Shown here in pieces: positions 1-8,509 of a DNA stretch of 64,000 bases (position 1 is its first letter; each line of letters begins with the position of its first letter). Source of the DNA: Pseudomonas kermanshahensis (GTDB taxonomy: Bacteria > Pseudomonadota > Gammaproteobacteria > Pseudomonadales > Pseudomonadaceae); contig NZ_JABWRY020000001.1 in the NCBI RefSeq assembly GCF_014269205.2, positions 2,108,001-2,172,000 on the forward strand, in the 5' to 3' direction. The position numbers and the translations under genes were made by a program. The notes beneath the pieces were generated by a model, which saw only the letters and a program-made list of their open reading frames with translations, had not been told where the DNA came from and made no database searches.

Positions 1-1
1 C

Positions 2-679
2 TGCGCGGTGGCTTCCTGTGAAGCTGCCATCGCTGAAATGCGCCAGGCCATGCGCGTCGGGGTAACCGAGAACGACGTCTGGGCGGCGTTGCACAGCGGT
101 AATATCCGCCGTGGCGGCGAGTGGATCGAAACCCGCATCCTCAGCTCCGGCCCGCGTACCAACCCGTGGTATCAGGAGTCCGGCCCACGGGTGCTGAGCG
201 ACGGCGACCTGCTGTCGTTCGACACCGACCTGATCGGCGTGTACGGCTTTTGCGTCGACATGTCGCGCAGCTGGATGTGTGGCGGGCTTGAACCGACGGC
301 CGAGCAAAAACGCCTGTATCGAATCGCCCATGAGCACATCCATGTCAACGCCGACATGGTCAAGCCTGGCGTGCGTTTCTCCGAGCTCACCGCTAACGGG
401 CATCGTCTGCCGGAAAGCTGCCGTGCCCAGCGTTATGGGGTGATGTTCCATGGCGTGGGGCTGTGCGACGAGTACCCCTGCATTCGTTACCCGGAAGACT
501 TCGACGCCTACGGTTACGAAGGGGAACTGCAGCCTGGCATGGCGCTGTGCGTAGAGGCCTATGTGGGGGAGGTAGGAGGGCGGGACGGGATAAAACTGGA
601 GAACCAGCTGTTGGTGACGGAGACGGGGTATGAAGTGCTGACCCATTACCCATTCGAAGGCAGTTTTCTCGCCGAGTGA
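2..679 (+). CDS. M24-fold protein, DddP-like (partial, 5' end missing)
   Basis: C-terminal part of a pita-bread-fold (M24) enzyme; the frame is open to the window edge, so the true start lies upstream. Counting from the GTG at 8, the metal ligands are D72, D74, D84, H148, E183 and E198. Their spacing (2, 10, 64, 35, 15) equals that of the DMSP lyase DddP as I recall it (D295, D297, D307, H371, E406, E421). D154 falls at the position of the DddP catalytic Asp377. DddP cleaves dimethylsulfoniopropionate to dimethyl sulfide and acrylate. The gene converges on a BCCT carrier, the transporter class that includes DddT. A creatinase or Xaa-Pro peptidase relative is the alternative; the missing N-terminal half would help decide. 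Confidence 0.8.
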   Translation, partial: CAVASCEAAIAEMRQAMRVGVTENDVWAALHSGNIRRGGEWIETRILSSGPRTNPWYQESGPRVLSDGDLLSFDTDLIGVYGFCVDMSRSWMCGGLEPTAEQKRLYRIAHEHIHVNADMVKPGVRFSELTANGHRLPESCRAQRYGVMFHGVGLCDEYPCIRYPEDFDAYGYEGELQPGMALCVEAYVGEVGGRDGIKLENQLLVTETGYEVLTHYPFEGSFLAE

Positions 680-730
680 CTGAAGCGGCCCGGGCCCGCT
701 TGGCGGTCCCGGGTCGTTGCAGCGTAGGGG

Positions 731-2482
731 TTATCCGTTCAGCTCGGCGTCGGCCAGGGGTTGTGCCTGCTTGCTCGCGGACTTCTTCTCCTGCACCACG
801 ATGTAGAACTCCTCGCCGTGTTTCACCGCGCCATACAGCACGGCCTTTTCGATCAGCTCAGTGCCACGCAAGTGGCGCAGCATCATCGGGTCCTTGCGCA
901 GGTCGCGGTACAGCGCCAGGCACAGCAGCACCATCACTACGACAAAGGGTAGCGCCACCACGATGGTCAGGTTCTGCAGCCCGGTAAGCGCTTCGCCGGG
1001 GTCGCGTGGGTCGCCGATCGCCAGCATGATCGCCGCCACCGTGCCGGTCAGCGCCCCCCAGAAGATCACGGTGCGCCGTGATGGCGTGGTGGTGCCGTGC
1101 TCCGACAGGGTACCCATGACCAGAGACGCGGCATCGGCACCGGAGACGAAGAAGATACCCACCAGGATCATCACCAGCACCGAGGTCACCGAGGCCAGCG
1201 GGTAGCTGTCCAGCAACTGATAAAGGGCATGGTTGCTGTTCACGGCGCCATTGACCAGTGCGAAGCTGCCTTCGCGCAGGGCGTCGATGGCGGCACCGCC
1301 GAAGATGGTGAACCACACCAGGCTGACCAGGCTCGGTACCAGCAGCACGCCGGTGACGAATTGGCGGATGGTGCGGCCGCGGCTGATGCGGGCAATGAAC
1401 ATGCCGACGAAAGGCGTCCAGGAGATCCACCAGGCCCAGTAGAACACCGTCCAGCCGGCCAGCCAGCTGTCCATCTGCTCACCGCCGCTGGCGTTGGTGC
1501 GGGCCATCATCTCTGGCAGCATCTTGATGTAGATGCCGATGGAGGTGGGCAGCAGGTTGAGCATCAACAGCGTCGGGCCAACCAGGAACACAAACACTGC
1601 CAGCACCAGCGCCAGCACCATGTTGGTGTTGGACAGCCACTGGATGCCTTTGCCGATGCCAGAGACCGCAGAGGTGACGAAGGCGATGGTCAGCAGGGTG
1701 ATGATCGAGATGTAGAACAGCTTGCCGGGGCTCTCGATCCAACCGTTGTACTCCAGGCCACCGGCGATCTGCAGGGCGCCAAGGCCGAGCGAGGCGGCAG
1801 AGCCGAACAAGGTGGCGAAAATCGCCATCATGTCGATCACACGGCCAATTGGGCCGTTGGCGTGTTTACCGATCAGGGGCCGGAAGGCGGTGGAAATCAG
1901 CTGCGAGCGGCCGCGTCGGAAGGTGCCGTAAGCGATCACCAGGCCAACGATGGCATACATGGCCCAGGGGTGCAGGGTCCAGTGGAACAGGGTGGTGGCC
2001 ATGGCCACCTGCATGGCTTCGCTCGATTGCCCGGTGGTCGACCCGGGAGGCGGTGACACGTAATGCGACAAGGGTTCGGCAACGCCGAAGAACATCAGGC
2101 CGATGCCCATACCGGCGCTGAACATCATGGCCACCCAGGAAACCGTGCGGAACTCTGGCGCTTCGCCATCACGCCCTAGCGGAATTCTGCCGTAGCGGCT
2201 GGCGGCCAGCCACAGCACGAAGATGACGAACACGGTCGAAGTAAGTACGAAAAACCAGCCAAAGTTGAGAATGACCCAGGATTGTGCCGAGGACGCGCTG
2301 GCGGCCAGGCTGGCCTGGCTGATGAAGCCCCAGATGACGAAGCCGATGGCCAGGATGCTGGTGATGCCAAAGACGATCCAGTCGATCTTGCCCTCGAGGT
2401 GCCGGTCCTGGCGCGCTTCTGCAGTCTTCGAGGGGTCCGTCACGCCAAGGTCGAGCGTTTCGGTAATGTGTTCCTTTGCCAT
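731..2482 (-). CDS. BCCT family betaine/choline/DMSP-type transporter
   Basis: A 583-residue sodium-coupled carrier of quaternary ammonium or sulfonium compounds in the inner membrane. About twelve hydrophobic segments are visible. The glycine-rich stretch AGMGIGLMFFG and the TM8 signature AWWISWTPFVGMF, holding the aromatic box Trp residues, define the family. I chose the ATG giving MAKEHITE; an upstream in-frame ATG would add 52 low-complexity Arg/Pro residues. The C-terminal tail is short (about 50 residues), unlike the long osmosensory tail of BetT/BetP. Substrate may be glycine betaine, choline or DMSP; the convergent DddP-like gene 51 bp away makes DMSP worth considering. Confidence 0.92.
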   Translation of the reverse strand: MAKEHITETLDLGVTDPSKTAEARQDRHLEGKIDWIVFGITSILAIGFVIWGFISQASLAASASSAQSWVILNFGWFFVLTSTVFVIFVLWLAASRYGRIPLGRDGEAPEFRTVSWVAMMFSAGMGIGLMFFGVAEPLSHYVSPPPGSTTGQSSEAMQVAMATTLFHWTLHPWAMYAIVGLVIAYGTFRRGRSQLISTAFRPLIGKHANGPIGRVIDMMAIFATLFGSAASLGLGALQIAGGLEYNGWIESPGKLFYISIITLLTIAFVTSAVSGIGKGIQWLSNTNMVLALVLAVFVFLVGPTLLMLNLLPTSIGIYIKMLPEMMARTNASGGEQMDSWLAGWTVFYWAWWISWTPFVGMFIARISRGRTIRQFVTGVLLVPSLVSLVWFTIFGGAAIDALREGSFALVNGAVNSNHALYQLLDSYPLASVTSVLVMILVGIFFVSGADAASLVMGTLSEHGTTTPSRRTVIFWGALTGTVAAIMLAIGDPRDPGEALTGLQNLTIVVALPFVVVMVLLCLALYRDLRKDPMMLRHLRGTELIEKAVLYGAVKHGEEFYIVVQEKKSASKQAQPLADAELNG

Positions 2483-2795
2483 GAATGGTGTTGCCCCTTT
2501 GTGGCTTACCTGCGCGTGCAGGCTTGTTGTTGTGGGCTGCCGGGGTCGATGACGGTCTCGGCGGGGGAGTCTTGCCGGGCCGATTATCCTGTGCGAGTCA
2601 CAGCGCTTCCTGTCCCGAATGCGCCGTGGGGCATCCATTGAACGACCTGTTTAATACTTTTAGTTCCGGGGGCGATGGCCCTATTTGTCCCGCGTTCTGG
2701 TACCCTGATGGGCATTACCCTGGCCCGCACTCCCGAGCACCGTAGAAGCGGCGCTGCCTGCGAGCCTGGCCTTATCAGGAAACGGAGATTCGTCA
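2483..2795. promoter_or_regulatory. Divergent intergenic region between BCCT gene and hypothetical gene
   Basis: 313 bp without a coding frame I trust. It must hold the leftward promoter of the BCCT gene (AGGGG about 11 nt before its ATG) and the rightward promoter of the gene at 2796 (GGAGA before its ATG). A short inverted repeat CCTGC-GCGT-GCAGG is present near 2508-2522. No convincing -35/-10 pair was assigned. Confidence 0.4.
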
Positions 2796-3113
2796 ATGGC
2801 CACTGACCGTGTGAGCCTGATTCATTTCGATAAATTGAGCATGAGCCCTGCCGCTGCCCAACGGTTCCAGACTGCCCTCGATGCCCTGGAAACACTCAAG
2901 CTGCAGGACCGGTACGTGTACCTCGTTGCTCCTTATCTGGGTGATATCGCCGACGCCTCTGACCGTGAGCAACTGAAAACTGCCGAGGCACAGTGCGTTC
3001 GTGTGGTGGAGGAACTGTTGGCCGCCAAGTCGATTACCAAGGCCAAGTCCGAAGAGCTTCGCAAAGTCTTTGAAGAAGCCGCCGAACGTGTGCGCGCTGA
3101 AATGCCGGCCTGA
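2796..3113 (+). CDS. Conserved-looking hypothetical protein, 105 aa
   Basis: I do not recognise a family. The product is small, soluble and mostly helical in appearance, with a C-terminal run rich in Lys, Glu and Ala (about residues 70-105) that could form a coiled coil. There is no signal peptide or cysteine cluster. A GGAGA ribosome-binding site lies about 8 nt before the ATG. The DUF1289 gene follows after 19 bp, so the two are probably co-transcribed. Confidence 0.75.
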   Translation: MATDRVSLIHFDKLSMSPAAAQRFQTALDALETLKLQDRYVYLVAPYLGDIADASDREQLKTAEAQCVRVVEELLAAKSITKAKSEELRKVFEEAAERVRAEMPA

Positions 3114-3132
3114 TGTTGGTCTTGAGCGTGTA

Positions 3133-3333
3133 ATGGCCAAAGACATCGACAACCCCTGCGTCTCGCTTTGCCAGCTCAACAGCGAGCTGTGCGTAAGCTG
3201 TGGCCGCACCCGTGAAGAAATCCGCAAGTGGCGCGGCATGAAGCGCCCTGAGAAAATGGCCACCGTGCAGCGCGCGGCCACGCGGATGAAGGCCATCGTC
3301 AAGAAGAACGCGAAACGGCAGAATACCGACTGA
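3133..3333 (+). CDS. DUF1289 domain-containing protein
   Basis: A 66-residue protein with the four-cysteine pattern of DUF1289: C9-x3-C13 near the N-terminus (NPCVSLC), then C20-x2-C23, followed by RTREEI and a basic C-terminal tail. The cysteines may bind a metal or Fe-S centre; the biochemical role of the family is not known to me. The ATG was chosen because MAKDIDNPC is the typical family start, and it sits 19 bp after the preceding stop. Confidence 0.85.
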   Translation: MAKDIDNPCVSLCQLNSELCVSCGRTREEIRKWRGMKRPEKMATVQRAATRMKAIVKKNAKRQNTD

Positions 3334-3388
3334 CCGTTGTCTGCTGCCTCAACACTCAACTCCCTGAACGTTAAATCGAGCCTGGAAA

Positions 3389-4030
3389 ATGGATTCTCAC
3401 TCGCTTCTCGCCTTTACCCTGGTCGCTGCAATCGCCATCGCCAGCCCTGGCCCCGCAACGCTGATGGCGATCAACAACAGCCTGGCCCACGGGCAGCGCA
3501 GCGCTGTCTGGTCCTCGCTGGGCAATGGTTCGGGACTGTTCTGCCTGTCGGCAGCGGCCATGCTCGGGCTGGGCGCCTTGTTGGCCAGCTCTGAAGTCCT
3601 TTTCAATGCGGTCAAGATCATCGGTGCCGCGTACCTGTTCTACCTCGGCGCACGGCAGTTGTTGAAGAAAGGCCCGATGCTGGAGTCGGGGGCGGAGGCA
3701 GGGGTGGCCAAGCAACGCCCGACGCCGATGAAACTGTACAAATCGGCGTTCCTGACGGCGGTGACCAACCCCAAGGCGACCATGTTCTTCACGGCGCTGT
3801 TCCCGCAGTTCATCGATCAGGGTGCAGCGTTGCTGCCGCAGTTCCTGATCCTGACCGGGATCTTTGTCGCCTTGTCGCTCGTTTCGCTGACCCTGTACGC
3901 CGCGCTGGCCTCGCGTGCCAAGGGCGTGTTGACCCGGCCCAGCCTTTCGCGCTGGGTGAGCCGGGTGGTGGGGACGACCTTCATTGGCTTCGGTGCGGCC
4001 ATTTTGACCATGCGTCGTCAGGCCGCGTAA
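3389..4030 (+). CDS. LysE family amino acid exporter
   Basis: A 213-residue inner-membrane protein with about six hydrophobic segments and the LysE/RhtB signature near the N-terminus (ASPGPATLMAINNSLAHG), where Pro-Gly-Pro is diagnostic. A second family stretch, TNPKATMFF, is near residue 130. Members export amino acids or similar metabolites; the substrate cannot be told from sequence. It is a single gene, ending 18 bp before the convergent IclR-type gene. Confidence 0.9.
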   Translation: MDSHSLLAFTLVAAIAIASPGPATLMAINNSLAHGQRSAVWSSLGNGSGLFCLSAAAMLGLGALLASSEVLFNAVKIIGAAYLFYLGARQLLKKGPMLESGAEAGVAKQRPTPMKLYKSAFLTAVTNPKATMFFTALFPQFIDQGAALLPQFLILTGIFVALSLVSLTLYAALASRAKGVLTRPSLSRWVSRVVGTTFIGFGAAILTMRRQAA

Positions 4031-4048
4031 AGGTTAACCGCAGGGCCC

Positions 4049-5620
4049 TCAAACCCGTGTATGCATTTGCAGCAGGCATCCTGAGTCCGGTGCATTGCCC
4101 AACGCTTCGAGCTTCAGGGCCTGCCGCGCACTGGTGATGAACAAGGTAGCGCCTGCTTCCCCGCCAAAGCACAGGTCTGTAGGGCACGGCACCGGCAGGC
4201 CGATCATGCGGTCCAGATTACCGTCGGCATCGAAGCGTGCCACGCTCCAACCGTCCAGTTGGGTGGTCCACACCCCACCTTCACTGTCCAGCGCCAAACC
4301 GCCAAGCCGGCCACCCCCCAGTGGCAGCGAGGCGAGCCTGCGCACGCTGCTGCTGCCCGGCTGCAGCAGCAGGATGTCACCGGCTTCCGGGGCCAGTGCA
4401 TATACTGCTGAGCCCTTGGCGTCCCAGCGGAAAGCACTGACTTGCTCCGGTAACGACCAGCCATGGCGCAACTCGCCCTCAGCACTCAGTTCGCCGATCA
4501 GGCAACCACTGGCAGTCTTCGCGCACGCCCACAAGGCCCCCGAAGGGTGCGTGGCCAACGCCAGCAGACGGCTGCCGAGCAGGTCCTGACGCGGGTGCTC
4601 ATGGCCTTCCCAGTCGACCAACGACCACCCGCCAGCCTGGGCCACCAGCAGCCCGTCGGGGTGCAGCTCCATGCCGCGTACCGGCAGGTCAAGGCGCGTC
4701 AGCTGGCGGCTGGTGTGCCCGTCCCAGCAGTGGATCGCCGGTGCCAGGGTGTCGGCCCAGTACAAGCGCTTCTGGCCCGCATGCCAGCGCGGAAACGCGC
4801 CATGGAATGCCCAAGGCCCGGGTACCACGCTGAGTTCGCCCGCGGCTTGCGGTGCGCTGTCGGGGCGCAATTGCTCGCCTACCCGGCGTGCGGCCTCGGC
4901 CAGTTCAGGGCCGAGCAGCGTCAGGCGTTCCAGGGTCAGCCGGTAGGCTGGCCCTGCGACACTCAGGGCGCCACGCACCTGGCCTTGCTTGTCGACGATC
5001 GGTGCGGCGACGCAGCGCACACCCAGGCGGATTTCCTCGTCGTCCAGGGCGTAGCCGCGGGTCTGGGTGATCTGCAGCTCAGCCAGCAGCCGACGGCGGT
5101 CAGTGATGGTCAGAGGGGTCAACGGTGCCAAAACCAGCCCCTTGAGAATTTCATCGCGAGCGGCTGCAGGGAGCGCCGACAAAATCGCCTTGCCTTGCCC
5201 CGTGCAGTACACCGGCTTGCCTTGGCCGAGGCTGGCCGCCGAGCGTTGGGTATGCGCGCCCTCGCAGCGCTCCAGCGATAACACCTGGTTGCCATCGAGC
5301 ACCGCCAGGTACGAGGTCTCCCCGGTTAGGTCGCGCAGCGCGCGCAGCTCTTCGCTGGCCGCCGCCACCAGGTCAGGTTCCAGGTAGGCGTTACGGACCA
5401 TCTCCAGGTACTTGAAGCCCAGGCGATAGACCTTGCGGGTCGGGTCGCGGCGGATCATGCCGCGCTCCACCAAGGTGGCGATGATGCGGTACAGCGTGGT
5501 GCGCGGCAGCGGTACTTGCTCGGCCAGTGCAGCCTGGCTGATGCCCGAAGCGGTAGCGCCAATGGCCTGCAACACATCCAGGGCTTTTTCCAGTGCTGCG
5601 GTGCCTTCACCCGTTTTCAT
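4049..5620 (-). CDS. IclR-type regulator fused to SMP-30/gluconolactonase-like propeller
   Basis: A 523-residue two-part protein. Residues about 10-70 form an IclR winged helix (ALEKALDVLQAIG ... GISQAALAE ... TTLYRIIATL). Residues about 75-250 are the IclR effector domain. From about 262 to the end is a second module with SMP-30-like blades (RLYWADTL, GLALDSEGGVW). The SMP-30 metal ligands look lost: the usual GEGP is GAFP, and the NG and PDG motifs are absent. This suggests sugar-lactone or sugar-acid binding rather than hydrolysis. The ATG at 5620 starts just before the HTH; an ATG at 5692 with a GAGG site is an alternative. It is divergent from the catabolic cluster and is its probable regulator. 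Confidence 0.88.
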   Translation of the reverse strand: MKTGEGTAALEKALDVLQAIGATASGISQAALAEQVPLPRTTLYRIIATLVERGMIRRDPTRKVYRLGFKYLEMVRNAYLEPDLVAAASEELRALRDLTGETSYLAVLDGNQVLSLERCEGAHTQRSAASLGQGKPVYCTGQGKAILSALPAAARDEILKGLVLAPLTPLTITDRRRLLAELQITQTRGYALDDEEIRLGVRCVAAPIVDKQGQVRGALSVAGPAYRLTLERLTLLGPELAEAARRVGEQLRPDSAPQAAGELSVVPGPWAFHGAFPRWHAGQKRLYWADTLAPAIHCWDGHTSRQLTRLDLPVRGMELHPDGLLVAQAGGWSLVDWEGHEHPRQDLLGSRLLALATHPSGALWACAKTASGCLIGELSAEGELRHGWSLPEQVSAFRWDAKGSAVYALAPEAGDILLLQPGSSSVRRLASLPLGGGRLGGLALDSEGGVWTTQLDGWSVARFDADGNLDRMIGLPVPCPTDLCFGGEAGATLFITSARQALKLEALGNAPDSGCLLQMHTRV

Positions 5621-5728
5621 TGTTTTCCCACCCTTTGGAACTCGGTTGCCAAGGGGCACAGTCTGCCTCTTTTCAGCGGGATTTTCCGCCATAGAATCAG
5701 CCTCAGCAGGGCTTGAAGCGATTATGTG

Positions 5729-5743
5729 TCCCACATTGTGGGA
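5729..5743. promoter_or_regulatory. Perfect 15-bp palindrome, probable IclR operator
   Basis: TCCCACA-T-TGTGGGA, seven base pairs each side of one central base. It lies between the divergent regulator gene and the RraA-type gene, 50 bp upstream of the latter's ATG. IclR proteins bind palindromes of this size in such shared promoters. The function is inferred from position and symmetry. Confidence 0.6.
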
Positions 5744-5792
5744 TTTCGCCTGGGCCGATCATCGGATGAACCCGCGAGGAGAACCTACAACA

Positions 5793-6602
5793 ATGTCCGT
5801 CATCCATAACTACGCCGATGCCCACGAGAGTGTCTCTGCCAAACAGGTCGAGGTGAGCGACGAAGTGCTTGCCAAGCTCGCCACGTGCAGCAGCGGCTCG
5901 CTGACCACTCAACTGTTCAAGCGTGGCTTCCGCCAGCCGGCGCTGGTTGGCTTGCGTGCCATGACCCGTGATGTAAAACCGTTCGCCGGGCGTGCCTTCA
6001 CCATGCGCTTCATCCCGGCCCGTGAAGACATCGACACCTATTCGACCATGACCACCAAGCCCAATGACGACAACCTGCAATGGGTGGGTGTGGAGCAGAT
6101 TCAACCGGGTGACGTGCTGGTCATCGACAGCCGCAACGACCCGGCTGCCGCCTCGGCCGGCAATATTCTGGTAACCCGCCTGCTGGCCCGGGGGGCCAAG
6201 GCCATCGTCACCGATGGCGCCCTGCGCGATGGCAGCGAGATCGCTGCCATGAACCTGCCGGCCTATGCCCGGGAAATTACCGCCACCACGCGTATCTCCT
6301 ACCACCACGTGGCCGACCTTCAGGTCCCAATCGGTTGTGCCGGCGTGGCCGTGTACCCCGGCGACATCATCGTCGGTGATGCCGATGGCCTGACCGTGGT
6401 GCCTGCGCACCTGGCCGAGGAAATGGCCGAGGTGTGCAGCGTGCAAGACGACATCGAGCACTACCTGGCCATGCGCATCGCGGCCGGCGAAGCGCTGTGG
6501 GGCGTGTACCCGCCGAGCCCGGCGTCGGTCTCCGACTACCATGCCTGGGTTGCCGCTGGCCGCCCGGCGATCCCGTCGATCATCACCCAGCAGGGGGCCT
6601 GA
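5793..6602 (+). CDS. RraA-like / 4-hydroxy-2-oxoacid aldolase family protein
   Basis: A 269-residue cytoplasmic protein of the RraA/HMG-aldolase fold. The class II pyruvate-aldolase motif is present: G123, then R145-D146 and E149 (ALRDGSEI), followed by GDIIVGDADGLTVVP. Keeping the R-D-x-x-E pattern favours a divalent-metal aldolase or oxaloacetate-type decarboxylase over a plain RNase E regulator. AGGAG lies about 10 nt before the ATG. It is the first gene of the rightward catabolic cluster. In that setting it may split a 2-oxo-3-deoxy or 4-hydroxy-2-oxo acid into pyruvate and an aldehyde, which the dehydrogenase two genes on could oxidise. Confidence 0.85.
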   Translation: MSVIHNYADAHESVSAKQVEVSDEVLAKLATCSSGSLTTQLFKRGFRQPALVGLRAMTRDVKPFAGRAFTMRFIPAREDIDTYSTMTTKPNDDNLQWVGVEQIQPGDVLVIDSRNDPAAASAGNILVTRLLARGAKAIVTDGALRDGSEIAAMNLPAYAREITATTRISYHHVADLQVPIGCAGVAVYPGDIIVGDADGLTVVPAHLAEEMAEVCSVQDDIEHYLAMRIAAGEALWGVYPPSPASVSDYHAWVAAGRPAIPSIITQQGA

Positions 6603-6605
6603 ACC

Positions 6606-7052
6606 ATGGCCGAGCACAAGCATGCGCAACTGATCCGCCGTTATTTCGCTGCCTGCAACGCAGGTGATTACGACCAACTGGTGTCCTGCTTCACGCCTGA
6701 CGCGGTGCACTACTTTCCGGCGGGCTTGCCAGAAATCCCTTGGCGCAGCGCAGACACCATCGCCCGCAAATGGGTGTGGTGCGTTGAGCAGCTGGGCTCG
6801 CAGTGGACCATCGAAAAGATCCTGGTCAGCCATGACAGCGACGAAGCGGTGATCGAGTGGACCCACTGGAAGCGCAAGCTTGGCACTGCGGTGCGTGGGG
6901 ACGAGTGGTACCTGTTCGATGAGCAGACCGGGTTGATCAAGGAAATCCGCGCCTATTACGCCTCGCCAGCGCAGCAGGACGTGGAAATCAACGAACTGGT
7001 CGATTTCGACTACGTCGGCCGTGGCTATCACCTGGAGCCGAAGGCTCGTTGA
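6606..7052 (+). CDS. SnoaL-like / NTF2-fold protein
   Basis: A 148-residue protein of the NTF2-like superfamily. The N-terminal pattern LIRRYFAACNAGDYDQLVSCF and the following CFTPDAVHYFP are typical of SnoaL-type polyketide cyclase/isomerase relatives. Such folds act as isomerases, dehydratases or lactone-handling enzymes, or as accessory proteins, so no reaction can be assigned. It follows the RraA-like gene by 3 bp and precedes the aldehyde dehydrogenase by 37 bp, so it is part of the same operon. Confidence 0.82.
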   Translation: MAEHKHAQLIRRYFAACNAGDYDQLVSCFTPDAVHYFPAGLPEIPWRSADTIARKWVWCVEQLGSQWTIEKILVSHDSDEAVIEWTHWKRKLGTAVRGDEWYLFDEQTGLIKEIRAYYASPAQQDVEINELVDFDYVGRGYHLEPKAR

Positions 7053-7089
7053 GCACGGTGGCTGCACTGAACGATTCAGGAGTAAAGCA

Positions 7090-8496
7090 ATGACCTCTCA
7101 TCAAGACCCCAACCTGGCCGCCATCGACGCCATCGTGGCCAAATCTGCTGCCGCTGCGCACGTTTGGGCTGACGCCAGCGCCAGCCAGCGCGCCACGTTG
7201 CTGCGCGGCCTGGCCGATGCGCTGGAGCAGCACCAGCCGGACCTGGTCGCTATCGCCGACCGTGAGAGCGGGCTGGGCGAGGCACGCCTCAACGGTGAAG
7301 TCGCCCGTACCGCGTTTCAGCTGCGCGGCTTTGCCACTGAAGTAGAAGCCGGCGTGCCTTACCGCCGAGTCGACGATGCCGCAGTGGCGGGGGCTCCTCC
7401 CGCTGGCCGCCCACGGCTGTCACGTATCCAGCGGCCACTGGGCCCGGTGGCGATGTTTTCAGCCAGCAACTTCCCGTTCGCCTTCTCGGTGCTCGGTGGG
7501 GACACCGCCTCGGCGCTGGCTGCCGGCTGCCCGGTGGTGGTCAAGCCGCACGCCGGCCACCCTGAGCTGTCTCGCGCCGTATTCACCTTGGCGGCGGCCG
7601 TGGTGCGTGCCCAGGGCTTGCCGGAAGGCCTGCTGACCTTGGCCGAAGCCCCCAATCGCGCCGCGGGTACCTACCTGGTGCAGCACCCCTCGATTGCCGC
7701 AGTGGCGTTCACCGGGTCCTACCAAGGCGGCAAAGCCTTGTGGCAGGCGGCCAATGCCCGTGCCCGCCCGGTGCCGTTCTTCGGTGAGCTGGGGTCGATC
7801 AACCCGTTGGTGGCGCTGCCATCCGCCCTGCAGCACGACAGCGAAGGCCTGGCCAAGACCCTGGCCGCCTCCATCACCCTTGGCTGCGGCCAGTTCTGCA
7901 CAAGCCCCGGCGTGATCGTGCTGCTGGATTCGCCGCTCAGCCAGCGCTTCATCGCTCAATTGGCCGAAGCCATTGCGCCAATCCGCACGCACCGTATGCT
8001 CACCCCCGGCATGCAGCAAGGCTTTGAGGCCGCTGCCGCCAGCGTGGCCGAGCTTGCCCGGCCGTTGTTCGCGCAGCAGCCCGAGGGTGCCGGCCCCGCG
8101 CCGCGGCTGTTTGCCACCGACGCGGCCGCTTTCATTGCCGATGCGCACTTGCGTGAAGAGATGTTCGGCCCGGCCGCGTTGGTCGTCACCGCGCAGTCGA
8201 TCAGCCAGGTCGCCGACGTGCTGGATGCGGTGGGCGGTACCCTGACCACCACGCTGTGGGGCCTGGACGCCGACAGCGAGGACAACCGCCGGTTGTTGCG
8301 TGCTGCGCAGCGGGTATCCGGGCGGGTATTGTTCGCCGGCGTGCCCACCGGTGTTGCCGTGTGCCATGCCCAGCAGCATGGCGGGCCATGGCCGGCCTCC
8401 ACTGCACCACAGACCACCTCGGTGGGTTTTGCGGCCATCGAGCGGTTCTTGCGCCCGGTCGCCTTGCAGGACGCACCGGCCTGGGTGCTGGGGTGA
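7090..8496 (+). CDS. Aldehyde dehydrogenase, 2-ketoglutarate-semialdehyde type
   Basis: A 468-residue NAD(P)-dependent dehydrogenase. Active-site residues are visible: N127 (SASNFPF), K152 (VVKPHAG), E233 (FFGELGS) and the nucleophile C270 (GCGQFCTSPG). It is paralogous to the KGSADH at 34958-36538, sharing SASNFP/GASNFP, GGDTA and LAAGCPVV blocks. That supports oxidation of 2-oxoglutarate semialdehyde or a similar short oxo-acid aldehyde. The ATG at 7090 has GGAG about 8 nt upstream and starts the aligned family; an earlier in-frame start would overlap the SnoaL gene. Confidence 0.9.
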   Translation: MTSHQDPNLAAIDAIVAKSAAAAHVWADASASQRATLLRGLADALEQHQPDLVAIADRESGLGEARLNGEVARTAFQLRGFATEVEAGVPYRRVDDAAVAGAPPAGRPRLSRIQRPLGPVAMFSASNFPFAFSVLGGDTASALAAGCPVVVKPHAGHPELSRAVFTLAAAVVRAQGLPEGLLTLAEAPNRAAGTYLVQHPSIAAVAFTGSYQGGKALWQAANARARPVPFFGELGSINPLVALPSALQHDSEGLAKTLAASITLGCGQFCTSPGVIVLLDSPLSQRFIAQLAEAIAPIRTHRMLTPGMQQGFEAAAASVAELARPLFAQQPEGAGPAPRLFATDAAAFIADAHLREEMFGPAALVVTAQSISQVADVLDAVGGTLTTTLWGLDADSEDNRRLLRAAQRVSGRVLFAGVPTGVAVCHAQQHGGPWPASTAPQTTSVGFAAIERFLRPVALQDAPAWVLG

Positions 8497-8509
8497 GGAG
8501 GGCAGGGCG

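Noticed and set aside
49..679. Simple assignment of the first gene as Xaa-Pro aminopeptidase
   Set aside because: The M24 fold is clear, but the extra Asp two residues before the first canonical metal Asp and the Asp after the His fit DddP better. The peptidase name is kept only as an alternative.
2483..2638. 52-residue N-terminal extension of the BCCT protein
   Set aside because: Arg/Pro-rich, no homology to BCCT N-termini, and the internal ATG has a usable ribosome-binding site.
4463..5281. 272-residue plus-strand frame inside the IclR-SMP30 gene
   Set aside because: Antisense to the continuous fusion protein. The fusion frame is unbroken and both halves carry family motifs, so the long leftward gene is the real one.
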